In this document: positions 8,476-16,137 of the stretch, piece by piece | How positions within the stretch are numbered: the first letter of the stretch is position 1 | Layout: every line of letters begins with the position of its first letter | Source: an uncultured Treponema sp. | GTDB lineage: Bacteria > Spirochaetota > Spirochaetia > Treponematales > Treponemataceae | Direction: 5' to 3' | Length of the DNA: 42,362 nucleotides | Assembly: GCA_938039145.1 (NCBI GenBank) | Contig: CALHVG010000066.1 | Coordinates: 1-42,362, forward strand | The notes under the pieces: model-generated | What the model saw: only the letters and a program-made list of their open reading frames with translations | Database searches by the model: none | Told to the model about the DNA's origin: nothing | Position numbers and translations under genes: made by a program

Positions 8476-8814
8476 ATGGAACTAAAAATACGAAAGAATG
8501 GAGAAGTTTACATCATAGATGTGAATGGCGAGATGGATCTCTATAATTCCTACAAACTCAAGGAATTGGTTATGAAAATGATTGAGAAAAACATCAAAAT
8601 CTTTATCATCAACCTTGAGCAGGTAGATTATATAGACTCTTCCGGAATCGGTGCATTGATTTATATCAGTTCTACGATAAAGAAGATGAATCTGAAGCTG
8701 TCGCTCTCGAATATCCACGGTTCTGTAAAGAAAGTTATAGAACTTACAAAGCTCATGGGGTATTTCCCGATTGCTAACAGTGTTGACGAAGCTATATTGA
8801 TGGTAAACGAGTAA
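8476..8814 (+). CDS. STAS-domain anti-sigma factor antagonist (RsbV/SpoIIAA-like)
   Basis: A 112-aa single STAS domain. The conserved phosphorylation loop reads VDYIDSSGIGALIYI, with Ser55/Ser56 as the likely site. In this family the unphosphorylated protein binds the HATPase kinase and releases its partner; phosphorylation by the kinase switches it off and a SpoIIE/RsbU phosphatase reactivates it. All three partners are adjacent here. AAGGAG eleven bases upstream of the ATG is the RBS. Confidence 0.93.
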   Translation: MELKIRKNGEVYIIDVNGEMDLYNSYKLKELVMKMIEKNIKIFIINLEQVDYIDSSGIGALIYISSTIKKMNLKLSLSNIHGSVKKVIELTKLMGYFPIANSVDEAILMVNE

Positions 8815-8850
8815 GCCAATCTCTTAAAAACTAAAAATCAGGAGTATACT

Positions 8851-9384
8851 ATGGAAGAGCCAGCTATTAAAGAATTGCGTTCAGATGACAACGACCCTTT
8901 GTTTGACAAGACAAATATGCTTCGAAAGGATTTTCCTTCGGACTTTAGACAGATCCGCTATTTCACTTTGCTTATAGTTCAATCGGCACCTTCTGAGATT
9001 AAGGAACTGAACCTTCTTGAACAGCAAATCAGTGAAGTAATCAAAAACGGCGTAAAGCACGGAAACCACTGCGACGTGAATAAGAAAGTTACCGTGTGGT
9101 ATTCGTTCAGCCCTACCCATGCCCATGTAATCGTACAGGACGAAGGAGAAGGATTCAAAGACCTTGAAAAATGGAACGAATTCAACCGGAACAGACTTTC
9201 ATGCCTTCAAAACCAAGATTACGAGACACTTTCAAACTTCGTTTCGTTCAAGACAAAAGAGTCGGATGCACAGGACGGAGGTAACGCCCTGTTCGCTGCT
9301 CTGGAATACTGGAACGGCGGATTTGTCTACAACGGAAAGCGAAACGCTGTGGCTATGCTGAAACGCTACGGTCAAAAGCATTAA
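8851..9384 (+). CDS. HATPase serine kinase / anti-sigma factor-like protein (RsbW-like)
   Basis: A 177-aa GHKL ATPase fold without a histidine phosphoacceptor domain. The N-box is EVIKNGVKHGN (Glu62, Asn66), the G1 box DEGEGF (97-102) and a G2-like GGNALFAA at 143-150. RsbW/SpoIIAB proteins phosphorylate the STAS antagonist and sequester a sigma factor or other regulator. No sigma factor gene is next to it, so the final target is not visible. RBS GGAG, 6-7 bases before ATG. Third gene of the partner-switching operon, closed by the terminator at 9447. Confidence 0.82.
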   Translation: MEEPAIKELRSDDNDPLFDKTNMLRKDFPSDFRQIRYFTLLIVQSAPSEIKELNLLEQQISEVIKNGVKHGNHCDVNKKVTVWYSFSPTHAHVIVQDEGEGFKDLEKWNEFNRNRLSCLQNQDYETLSNFVSFKTKESDAQDGGNALFAALEYWNGGFVYNGKRNAVAMLKRYGQKH

Positions 9385-9446
9385 GTTACCGTTCTATTCC
9401 GCTTGTCAGTTTTGGATTTTGTAAAAATCCCGCCTAAAAAGCGTCA

Positions 9447-9488
9447 AACAACCTGATTTCAAACTGTTGGAATCAGGTTGTTTTGTTT
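9447..9488 (+). terminator. Terminator of the partner-switching operon
   Basis: AACAACCTGATT (9447-9458) pairs perfectly with AATCAGGTTGTT (9471-9482) around a 12-nt loop, followed by TTGTTT. A smaller hairpin (GGATTT 9414-9419 / AAATCC 9425-9430) precedes it. Confidence 0.85.
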
Positions 9489-9543
9489 AACTTTATGTTT
9501 TATTTCGGATTTTTAAAGCAAGAATAAATAAGATTTTTTAATG

Positions 9544-9577
9544 AAAAAGCCGCCTTTATGCAGAAAGGCGGCTTTTT
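9544..9577 (-). terminator. Bidirectional terminator behind the tmRNA gene
   Basis: GCCGCCTTT (9549-9557) pairs with AAAGGCGGC (9564-9572). A-tract on the left and T-tract on the right give a U-tail in both directions. It starts one base beyond the tmRNA 3' end, so ssrA is its main user. Confidence 0.88.
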
Positions 9578-9953
9578 TGGAGATGGCGGGAATTGAACCC
9601 GCGTCCGAATGCGTAAACCAGATACATCTACAGGTTTAGTCATGCGAGGTATTTGTCGGGAAAAGGTAGCAGCATGACAAGCGTCTTTTCCGTATTCCGG
9701 CTGAATGTCTTACACATCGGTCGAACGCAATGTGCAACAAGTCCCTGTTAGCGTCGGAAGCACATGAAGTTAGGAACAGCACCGCATGGATTCCGTGCCC
9801 GCTACTTACGCAGCAAGAGCAAACTGTTCTTCAGAAGAATTCTCTTCTTCTTTTCTATCGAAGATTGCAGTTATTGTTTTTCTCAGCTTGAGGCGCCTTG
9901 ACACCTACTTGCAGTAAATGCTTTCCCGCATCCGTCGAAACCGGTGCACCCCC
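9578..9953 (-). ncRNA. ssrA: tmRNA (ssrA)
   Basis: Read on the minus strand the RNA begins with GGGGGTGCACCGGTTTCGAC, the hallmark tmRNA 5' end, and finishes with a T-arm (GGTTCAATTCCC) and CATCTCC, which closes the acceptor stem against GGGGGTG using two G-U pairs. The discriminator is A and CCA is not encoded. About 376 nt, one piece, not permuted. The tag reading frame ends ...ENSSEEQFALAA followed by TAA; the exact resume codon is not certain. tmRNA with SmpB rescues stalled ribosomes and marks the product for proteolysis through the LAA-type C-terminus. It has its own promoter (9973-10001) and terminator. Confidence 0.97.
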
Positions 9954-9972
9954 GAAAGTTTTCACCGAGAAC

Positions 9973-10001
9973 AATATAGCAGAGGAAAAAAAATCAGTCA
10001 A
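9973..10001 (-). promoter_or_regulatory. tmRNA promoter
   Basis: On the minus strand TTGACT (9996-10001), 17-nt spacer, TATATT (9973-9978). Transcription would start about 13 bases before the mature 5' end. Confidence 0.85.
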
Positions 10002-10088
10002 CAACAAAATGCGTATAACAGAGTATTGGCAAAGCAATGGCTAAGATTTATTTTTACCGTAAATTACAATAAATAAAGGAGTTCATAT

Positions 10089-10505
10089 ATGGATAATTAT
10101 AATAAAATTATTCATAAAAACATTAACAAACTCCTTAACAAATCTTCAATTTCAGAAAACAATCTGATAAACTTGCTTTCAAAGCATATTAATAGACAAG
10201 ACGTTTTAGATTTTTTTAACTGCAAAACCGGCTGCAGCGACCGTTTATTGATTGCTCTTTCAAAGTATTTCAAAATGAAGGAAGAACATTCTGACTTAGA
10301 TTCTATCGATAATTCAAAACAAGAAAACATTGTAAAACTGCAAAAATTGTTACAGCTTGGAGAACTTGAAATTTCTGATAATCCCGACAGAATGCTTTTA
10401 GATTTTACTAAACAAGCATTAAAAAAAGACCTTATAAGCATTTCATACGCAGCTTATATTCTGAACATTCCGGTATCAGAAATAATGGAACTAAATATTG
10501 AATAA
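10089..10505 (+). CDS. Antitoxin-like protein preceding a truncated PIN toxin
   Basis: A 138-aa protein I do not recognise by family. It is rich in Asn, Lys, Ser and Ile, with a helical N-terminal segment and a C-terminal stretch (DLISISYAAYILNIPVSEIM) that looks like a small helix-turn-helix or the toxin-docking tail of a type II antitoxin. The antitoxin reading rests on context: its stop overlaps, by 8 bases, the start of a frame with the N-terminus of a PIN-domain toxin, the arrangement expected of a toxin-antitoxin operon. RBS AAGGAG precedes the ATG. The base composition is more AT-rich than that of neighbouring core genes, suggesting acquisition. Confidence 0.6.
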   Translation: MDNYNKIIHKNINKLLNKSSISENNLINLLSKHINRQDVLDFFNCKTGCSDRLLIALSKYFKMKEEHSDLDSIDNSKQENIVKLQKLLQLGELEISDNPDRMLLDFTKQALKKDLISISYAAYILNIPVSEIMELNIE

Positions 10506-10626
10506 TCTGATTGTAAGCGATACTAATATTTTTATCGATTTGATAAACGGCAGATTACTTGAAGACTTTTTTACTTTACCATATAAAATTTCAACAAAAT
10601 GCAAAAACTCTCCCATCGAAAGCTGA
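10498..10626 (+). pseudogene. Truncated PIN-domain toxin remnant
   Basis: A frame starting at TTG 10498, overlapping the end of the upstream gene, encodes 42 residues including IVSDTNIFIDLINGRLLEDF. SDTNIFIDL is the classic first strand and catalytic Asp of PIN-domain ribonucleases (VapC-like), which are normally about 130-160 aa. The frame stops at TGA 10624-10626 and no continuation appears in other frames, so only the first strand and helix survive. Without the other acidic residues it cannot be an active nuclease. The following sequence looks unrelated, as if an insertion or deletion removed the rest. Confidence 0.65.
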
Positions 10627-10739
10627 GGGGGTCGTTAAGCATAGTCATAGCAATCTGCGGTGCATTCTGAGTAACAACAAAAATGCGTATTAAACGGACG
10701 CAATAAAACTACGGAAAGGAAAATCAAAGATTCCGAAAA
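10627..10739. other. Remnant sequence after the truncated toxin
   Basis: Short stretch with no gene. On the minus strand it reads as an open fragment including QNAPQIAMTMLNDPLSFRW, with no start or RBS, so it may be a relic of whatever replaced the end of the PIN gene. The string AACAACAAAAATGCGTAT near 10673-10690 resembles AACAACAAAATGCGTAT at 10002-10018, on the other side of the toxin-antitoxin pair. Confidence 0.3.
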
Positions 10740-10957
10740 TCAGCTGTTGTCTAAAAGTCCTGAATGCTCCTTGAAAAAAGGATTTTTCGACTTTTCGTTC
10801 AACATTTCAAAATCATCTTTTCCTTGCCCGGAAGTCCGAACGGAATCGTTTTCGAGGATTTTTTTGACCGCCTCCTTTTTATAAGTCCCTGCGGAATATG
10901 GGAATACTGGCTTCTCATGGTTGAATAATATTCCGAATCGTCCATAATTTTCCCCAT
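10740..10957 (-). pseudogene. Small frameshifted gene downstream of thrS (tentative)
   Basis: On the minus strand a frame from ATG 10957 begins MGKIMDDSEYYSTMRSQ and continues to ...GLIKR, where the neighbouring frame continues as KKEAVKKILENDSVRTSGQG and ends ...FFKEHSGLLDNS at TGA 10740-10742. One extra A in the A-run (CTTATAAAAAGGAGG) would join them into about 72 residues. I see no good RBS and do not know the family. It could be a decayed gene, a sequencing slip in the homopolymer, or chance. Confidence 0.3.
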
Positions 10958-10963
10958 AAATCA

Positions 10964-10993
10964 AAAACGCCGCATTTACTCACGCCGTTTTAA
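10964..10993 (-). terminator. Probable thrS terminator
   Basis: On the minus strand AAAACGGCG and CGGCGTTTTT form an imperfect stem (one G-G mismatch) around about ten bases, ending in a T-run, immediately after the thrS stop. Confidence 0.55.
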
Positions 10994-10995
10994 GC

Positions 10996-12747
10996 CTATA
11001 TTCCGATTGAGTGTGTTTCCACCTTCTCTTTAACGTATGCCTTAAACTCTTCGATTTTCATTGTCCGCTGTTCAAGTCCGCTTGATTGTCTAAAGCGCAC
11101 GGTTACGGTTCCGTCTTTTTTTTCATTTTCGCCGACAATCAGTATGTAAGGAGTTTTGTGTTCCTTTGTTACAATTTTGATTTTCTGCCTCATGTTGTCG
11201 TCGCTCAAATATGCGTTAGACCTTATATCGGATTTTAGAAGGGCATCGTTCACTTCCCTTGCGTAATCGTCAAAGGAATTCGAAACGGGAATTATCGCCG
11301 CCTGCTCGAAAGAAAGCCACGTCGGAAAACTTCCGGCAAAATTTTCTATCAGGATTCCCAAAAACCTCTCCATCGAACCCAGAATCGCCCTGTGGAGCAT
11401 AACCGGATGATGTTTAAGATTGTCAGAGCCTATATACGTGGCGTTAAGTCTTTCCTCCGACGGAAGTTGAAAATCCGCCTGAATTGTGCCGCACTGCCAT
11501 TCTCTTCCAAGGCAATCGTAAAGTTTGAACTCAAGTTTAGGCCCGTAGAATGCCCCTTCGCCCGGCTGAATCTCATATTCAAGCCCCGTCTCTTTGCAGG
11601 CATCCGCCAACGCCTTTTCCGCGCGCTGCCAGGTCTCTATGTCTCCGACATGGTCTTCCGGCATGGTCGAAAATTTTACAACAAGGTCGTCAAATCCGAA
11701 ATCATGGTAAACATTTTTTAGAAGTTTACAGAATCTTGCAACTTCAGAAGCCACCTGGTCTTCCGTGCAGATTATATGTGCGTCGTCCTGCACAAATCCT
11801 CGCACACGCATTATACCGTGAAGAGTACCGGAAGGTTCGTTCCTTACGTCGTGACCGAACTCTGAAAGGCGTATCGGAAGATCCTTATATGAACGAAGAC
11901 GGCTTTTGAAAACTTCCAGCGCGCCCGGGCAGTTCATCGGTTTTATGGCAAAAATGCGTTTTTCGGATTCTGTGATGAACATATTTTTCTGGTAATGCCC
12001 CCAGTGTCCCGATTTTTCCCACAATGACCTTGGCATCACAGAAGGCGTACTTATCTCCATGTAACCGTCCCGTCGTACCTGCACTCTCATGTAATCCTGG
12101 ATGACAGTGTATATTGTCCAGCCGTTCGGATGCCAGAATATTTGCCCCGGATTTTCAGGGTCAAGATGGAACAAATCCATCTCAACTCCAAGTTTCCGAT
12201 GGTCGCGTTTTTCCGCCTCCGCCAGCATTGAAATGTACTCTTTAAGTTCGTTGGGCTTTTCAAAGCAGTATGCATATACTCTTGTAAGCATGGGGCGGCT
12301 TGAGTCTCCCTTCCAGTACGCACCGGCAATCTTTGCAAGCTTGAACGCCTGTGCGTTGATTTCCCTTGTGTTTTCCACGTGCGGACCTCTGCAAAGATCC
12401 AAAAAAGTATTCTGTCTATATGTGGTTATGGTCTCATTTTCAGGGAAGGCTTTTATGAGTTCCACCTTGTACGGCTCATCCGTAAAAATCTTTAGAGCTT
12501 CATCCCGTGTAACCTCGGAGCGCACAAAATCGTGGTTTCCAAGAAGAATTTTCCTCATCTCTTTTTCGACAGAGCCAAAATCGTCTTCCGTAAATTTTGT
12601 GCCTTCGGGAAAGTCAAAATCGTAGTAGAATCCGTTGTCGATCGCAGGTCCTATGGCTATCTTTGTTCCGGGAAACAGATTTCTTATAGCCTCCGCCATT
12701 ACGTGAGCGCAGGAGTGGCGTATCTTCTGTAATTTTTCATTAGCCAT
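10996..12747 (-). CDS. thrS: Threonyl-tRNA synthetase lacking the TGS domain
   Basis: 583-aa class II synthetase that charges tRNA-Thr. It begins directly in the editing domain: HSCAH at 11-15 is the HxxxH motif, followed by GFYYDFDFP and a CRGPHV motif. The catalytic core has MNCPG (zinc Cys), motif 2 in RNEPSGTLHGIMRVRGFVQD, and motif 3 GSMERFLGILIENFAG, then the anticodon-binding domain. Usual bacterial ThrRS is about 640 aa with an N-terminal TGS domain, missing here. Start chosen at ATG 12747 because AGAGGTG lies just upstream; a longer frame to 12825 would begin inside the -35 box of its own promoter. Own promoter and terminator, so probably transcribed alone. Confidence 0.97.
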   Translation of the reverse strand: MANEKLQKIRHSCAHVMAEAIRNLFPGTKIAIGPAIDNGFYYDFDFPEGTKFTEDDFGSVEKEMRKILLGNHDFVRSEVTRDEALKIFTDEPYKVELIKAFPENETITTYRQNTFLDLCRGPHVENTREINAQAFKLAKIAGAYWKGDSSRPMLTRVYAYCFEKPNELKEYISMLAEAEKRDHRKLGVEMDLFHLDPENPGQIFWHPNGWTIYTVIQDYMRVQVRRDGYMEISTPSVMPRSLWEKSGHWGHYQKNMFITESEKRIFAIKPMNCPGALEVFKSRLRSYKDLPIRLSEFGHDVRNEPSGTLHGIMRVRGFVQDDAHIICTEDQVASEVARFCKLLKNVYHDFGFDDLVVKFSTMPEDHVGDIETWQRAEKALADACKETGLEYEIQPGEGAFYGPKLEFKLYDCLGREWQCGTIQADFQLPSEERLNATYIGSDNLKHHPVMLHRAILGSMERFLGILIENFAGSFPTWLSFEQAAIIPVSNSFDDYAREVNDALLKSDIRSNAYLSDDNMRQKIKIVTKEHKTPYILIVGENEKKDGTVTVRFRQSSGLEQRTMKIEEFKAYVKEKVETHSIGI

Positions 12748-12796
12748 TTTTACACCTCTTGATTTTTCATCGACCTTATATGGAAATATTTGGTCA

Positions 12797-12825
12797 ATTA
12801 TAGTGTTCTCCAATACAAGTGTCAA
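12797..12825 (-). promoter_or_regulatory. Consensus sigma70 promoter of thrS
   Basis: TTGACA (12820-12825, minus), 17-nt spacer, TATAAT (12797-12802): a perfect consensus promoter. The leader to the ATG is about 40 bases, too short for a T-box. Confidence 0.92.
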
Positions 12826-12991
12826 TTTTACAAAAGGAAACAGGAATCCGGTAAGCGGTTATTCTTCATACGGAGTGCCGGGTCTTTAATTGAATCCCCA
12901 TAAAAAATCAAGGAAAGGGTCAGAAATCTAAAGCTTTATGAACGGCTCCGTTATCTTGAAGAGTAAACATTATTGCATTAAAATCATTTCC

Positions 12992-13627
12992 ATGATAAAG
13001 AATATAAAACTTTCGATACTTTCAGGCGTGATGATAAGCATAGGCTGCTGTGCATATCTTTCGTGCATATCCCTTGGATATAAATGGCTTGGCTCAATCC
13101 TTTTTGCAGCCGGACTTTACACAATCTGCCAATTCGGATTCAACCTTTACACCGGAAAAGTCGGCTACATCGCCCTAAGACTTAAAGACGCAAAATACTA
13201 CGGACTTGTCGCCCTTATCCTTTTTTTCAATTTACTTACGACATATCTTTTGGGGATTCTTTTTGCCTACACATTTCCTTCAATCGTGGAAGTCACAAAA
13301 AAAATATACGAAGCGAAACTTTCAGCCCCTCTTCCCCGCCTCTTTTTATCAGGAATTTTCTGCGGAATCTTGATGTTCCTTTCAGTCGATTCATGGAAAC
13401 AGGGAAGCAGGATAGGCGTGTTCATCTACATACCTGCCTTCATTATGGCAGGATTCGACCATTCAATCGCCAACAGTTTTTACAACGGAGTCGCAAACGG
13501 ATTTTCGTCCGCATTCACAATCCATAACGCTCTGGTGGTGCTGGTGGTTGTGCTTGGGAACGCCGCAGGCGGAATGACAGTTCCGCTTCTTACCCGGAAT
13601 TTTTCCAAGGACAAAAAAGACCTGTAG
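12992..13627 (+). CDS. Formate/nitrite transporter (FNT) family channel
   Basis: 211 aa from ATG 12992, with six hydrophobic segments as in the pentameric FNT channels that move formate, nitrite or hydrosulfide across the inner membrane. Family marks: the N-terminal MIKNIKLSILSGVMISIG, the central FCGILMFLSVD, AGFDHSIANSF (compare GFEHxIANMF) and GNAAGG near the end. The frame is open to ATG 12938, but the 18 extra residues are polar and atypical. TTGAAG (12956-12961), 17 nt, TAAAAT (12979-12984) would put the transcript start at about ATG 12992, so a leaderless start is possible. The substrate is not determined by the sequence; formate fits a fermenting spirochaete. Confidence 0.88.
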   Translation: MIKNIKLSILSGVMISIGCCAYLSCISLGYKWLGSILFAAGLYTICQFGFNLYTGKVGYIALRLKDAKYYGLVALILFFNLLTTYLLGILFAYTFPSIVEVTKKIYEAKLSAPLPRLFLSGIFCGILMFLSVDSWKQGSRIGVFIYIPAFIMAGFDHSIANSFYNGVANGFSSAFTIHNALVVLVVVLGNAAGGMTVPLLTRNFSKDKKDL

Positions 13628-13684
13628 ATTTTTCAGGGTTCAGATTTTTTTACGTTCAAACTTTATTAAATACTCGAAATCCTG

Positions 13685-13715
13685 TATAATTTTTTCTGCG
13701 ATTCAGCGATATAAT
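13685..13715 (+). promoter_or_regulatory. Possible promoter region of the second phosphohexomutase
   Basis: Two perfect -10 boxes TATAAT lie at 13685-13690 and 13710-13715, upstream of the RBS at 13748-13754. Neither has a good -35 at 17 nt (TTTATT for the first). Confidence 0.4.
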
Positions 13716-13760
13716 TAGAAGTTGCGGCGATTTTTACACTGCGGCTCAAGGGAGTATAAA

Positions 13761-15548
13761 ATGGACAAGGCGGAAATCCTAAAAAGGGCAAAAGATTACA
13801 TTCTTGCGGAAAAAGACGAAAGATTCAGAAAGGAAGTCGAAGAACTGGTCCTGAAAGAAGACATGAAGGAACTAGAAGACCGTTTCTATCGCACTTTGGA
13901 ATTCGGAACAGGCGGACTTAGAGGAATAATGGGCGGCGGAACAAACCGCATGAATACCCTCGAAATAAACCTTGCCACACAGGGACTTGCAAACTATGTA
14001 ATAAAAGCGAATCCTGAAAAGGCAAAAGACGGAAAACTCAGCGCGGTGGTAGCTTACGACAGCCGTCTGAACTCGGATGTTTTTGCAAAGGCTACAGCCC
14101 TTATTTTTGCCGCAAACGGAATAAAGGCATATCTTTTTACAGGTCTTCGCCCCACGCCGGAACTTTCATTTGCGATAAGACATTTCGGCGCTGACACTGG
14201 AGTTGTAGTTACAGCGTCGCATAACCCTAAAATCTACAACGGATACAAGGCTTACTGGAACGACGGCGCGCAGGTTTCAGAACCGCACGACGCTCTCATC
14301 ATCGAAGAAGTGAACAAAGTAAAGACTGTGAACACAATATCGATGGACGAAGCCGTAAAGAGCGGAAAACTTGTTCTTATCGACAAAGAAATCGACGAGC
14401 TTTATTGGGCTATGTGTAAAAGGCAGCTTTTCCGCCCGAACCTCATAAAAGAATACGCAAAGAACGTGTCTGTGGTCTACACGCCGCTTCATGGTACGGG
14501 CGCTATGCACGTTGAAAAAGTCCTTGGCGACCTTGGGCTTACGGTAAAAACCGTTCCCGAACAAAGAGAGCCGGACGGCACATTCCCAACTGTGGACAAG
14601 CCTAACCCTGAAGAAAAGCCTGCGATGAAAATGGCGCTCAGCCTTGGCGCAAAGGAAAAAGCCGACTGCGTTATGGCGACAGACCCAGATTCCGACAGAT
14701 TCGGAACGGCATTTCCGGACAAGGATGGAAATTTCATTCTCCTTTCGGGAAACCAGATGGGAGCGCTTCTCATGGAATATGTCTTTATCTCAAGGAAAGA
14801 GCAAGGAAAACTTAATCCCGGAGCATACTGCGTCCGTTCCATTGTAACTTCTCCTTTCGCCGATTTCATATGCAAAAAATACGGCGTGGAACTCTGCGAA
14901 TGTCTTACAGGCTTTAAGTGGATTGCAGCCGTAGAAAAGGAAAGAGAGGCTAAAAACGAAGGCGAATACGTGTTCGGATTCGAGGAATCCTACGGCTATA
15001 AAATCGAAAAGGAAATCATGGACAAGGACGGAGTTTCGGCAGCCGCAATGTGCGCCGAAATGACGATGTACTGGAGATCCTGCGGAAAAAGCCTTCTTGA
15101 ACACCTCGACGATATGTACAAGGAGTACGGCTACTTCGAAGACAGGTCAATATCAAAGAACTTCCCCGGAATGGAGGGAGTGCAAATAATGAACGGAATA
15201 ATGGCGAAACTCAGAAAGGAAGGTCTGAAGAACATCGCCGGAAAGAAGGTCATTAAAATCAGGGACATTCAGACATCGGAATCATTCGATCCGTGCAAAC
15301 CTGAAATCAAGGAAAAAGTCACATTCCCGAAAAGCAATGTACTCCAGTTCTTCCTTGAGGACGGAACTGTAGTGTCCGCTCGACCTTCTGGAACAGAGCC
15401 TAAAATCAAGTTCTACATAAACTCAAGGACTGAAGTCGGCGGAGGAAAGTCTGATTCGGATCTTGAGAACGCAAAGAAGGAAGCCGCCATTCTATGCGAT
15501 TCCATAGAAAACGACATTAACAGGCTTCTTGATGAAGCTGGAAAATAA
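13761..15548 (+). CDS. Phosphoglucomutase / phosphomannomutase (PgcA-like)
   Basis: 595 aa from ATG 13761, chosen because AAGGGAG (13748-13754) stands six bases upstream; a frame open further upstream has no RBS. Canonical phosphohexomutase loops: TASHNP with catalytic Ser153, metal loop DPDSDR 308-313, sugar loop GFEESYG 406-412, and phosphate loop RPSGTEP 541-547. The EFGTGGLRG N-terminal signature is that of the bacterial/eukaryotic PGM2-like alpha-phosphoglucomutases of about 580-600 aa. Role: Glc-6-P to Glc-1-P, which would feed the GlgC reaction encoded at 28309. Its end overlaps the exonuclease gene by 17 bases. Confidence 0.93.
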   Translation: MDKAEILKRAKDYILAEKDERFRKEVEELVLKEDMKELEDRFYRTLEFGTGGLRGIMGGGTNRMNTLEINLATQGLANYVIKANPEKAKDGKLSAVVAYDSRLNSDVFAKATALIFAANGIKAYLFTGLRPTPELSFAIRHFGADTGVVVTASHNPKIYNGYKAYWNDGAQVSEPHDALIIEEVNKVKTVNTISMDEAVKSGKLVLIDKEIDELYWAMCKRQLFRPNLIKEYAKNVSVVYTPLHGTGAMHVEKVLGDLGLTVKTVPEQREPDGTFPTVDKPNPEEKPAMKMALSLGAKEKADCVMATDPDSDRFGTAFPDKDGNFILLSGNQMGALLMEYVFISRKEQGKLNPGAYCVRSIVTSPFADFICKKYGVELCECLTGFKWIAAVEKEREAKNEGEYVFGFEESYGYKIEKEIMDKDGVSAAAMCAEMTMYWRSCGKSLLEHLDDMYKEYGYFEDRSISKNFPGMEGVQIMNGIMAKLRKEGLKNIAGKKVIKIRDIQTSESFDPCKPEIKEKVTFPKSNVLQFFLEDGTVVSARPSGTEPKIKFYINSRTEVGGGKSDSDLENAKKEAAILCDSIENDINRLLDEAGK

Positions 15549-16113
15549 ATTCCTGAAGGACTACAGACGAATGTTCTGCCTTATATCTCAAGGCGGAACA
15601 TTTGTCGCCTTGGACACTGAAACGACAGGTCTCAACTCAGAAAACTGCAGAATCATTGAAGTCGGGGCGGTGAAGTTCGACAAAAACGGAATAATCAAAA
15701 AATTTTGGACTCTTGTAGATCCGGGCGAGGAGATTCCCGATAGAGTCACTGAAATAACCGGAATCACGGACAGCATGGTAATGGGAAAGCCCTCGATAGA
15801 AGAAATCCTCGGAGAATTGATTCTTTTTCTTGAGGACAGCATAATCGTCGGGCATAACGTGCAGTTCGATCTTAGGTTTTTGAAAGCCGAATGCGAGCGG
15901 AAAAATTTTTCGCCTATAAAAAACAGAGTGATAGACACGCTTCAGTTTTCACGCTGGGCGTTCCCCGAACTTAAAAGTTACAAACAAACCGAACTTGCAA
16001 AACTTCTTGGGATAAGCCAAGAACGTGCCCACAGAGCTTTGGACGATGCCGAAGTCTGCGGAAACCTCTTTCTCAAGCTGATAGCAGAGACATCGCAAAG
16101 GCAGAAGCCTTGA
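15532..16113 (+). CDS. DnaQ-like 3'-5' exonuclease (DEDDh)
   Basis: 193 aa. All DEDDh catalytic residues are visible: Asp28 and Glu30 in ALDTETTGL, Asp113 in GHNVQFDLRFL, and His167/Asp172 in AHRALDDAEV. This is the fold of the DNA polymerase III proofreading subunit epsilon, RNase T and oligoribonuclease. The length and lack of a polymerase-binding tail leave open whether it is epsilon itself or a stand-alone exonuclease. ATG 15532 lies within the end of the phosphohexomutase gene and has no clear RBS, so translation is probably coupled; Met14 is a possible alternative start. Confidence 0.9.
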   Translation: MKLENKFLKDYRRMFCLISQGGTFVALDTETTGLNSENCRIIEVGAVKFDKNGIIKKFWTLVDPGEEIPDRVTEITGITDSMVMGKPSIEEILGELILFLEDSIIVGHNVQFDLRFLKAECERKNFSPIKNRVIDTLQFSRWAFPELKSYKQTELAKLLGISQERAHRALDDAEVCGNLFLKLIAETSQRQKP

Positions 16114-16137
16114 TTCCTTTCATCAGGGATTTTTTTT
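16113..16137 (+). terminator. Terminator at the convergent gene ends
   Basis: ATTCCT (16113-16118) pairs with AGGGAT (16125-16130) with one G-U pair, followed by seven T. It overlaps the stop codon of the minus-strand permease gene. Confidence 0.55.

Noticed and set aside
9379..9600. tRNA gene at the GGTTCAATTCCC-like T-arm near 9585-9605
   Set aside because: The T-arm belongs to the tmRNA; no anticodon arm or D-arm at tRNA spacing.
12748..12825. N-terminal extension of ThrRS
   Set aside because: It would begin in the -35 box of a consensus promoter and has no RBS; 12747 has one.
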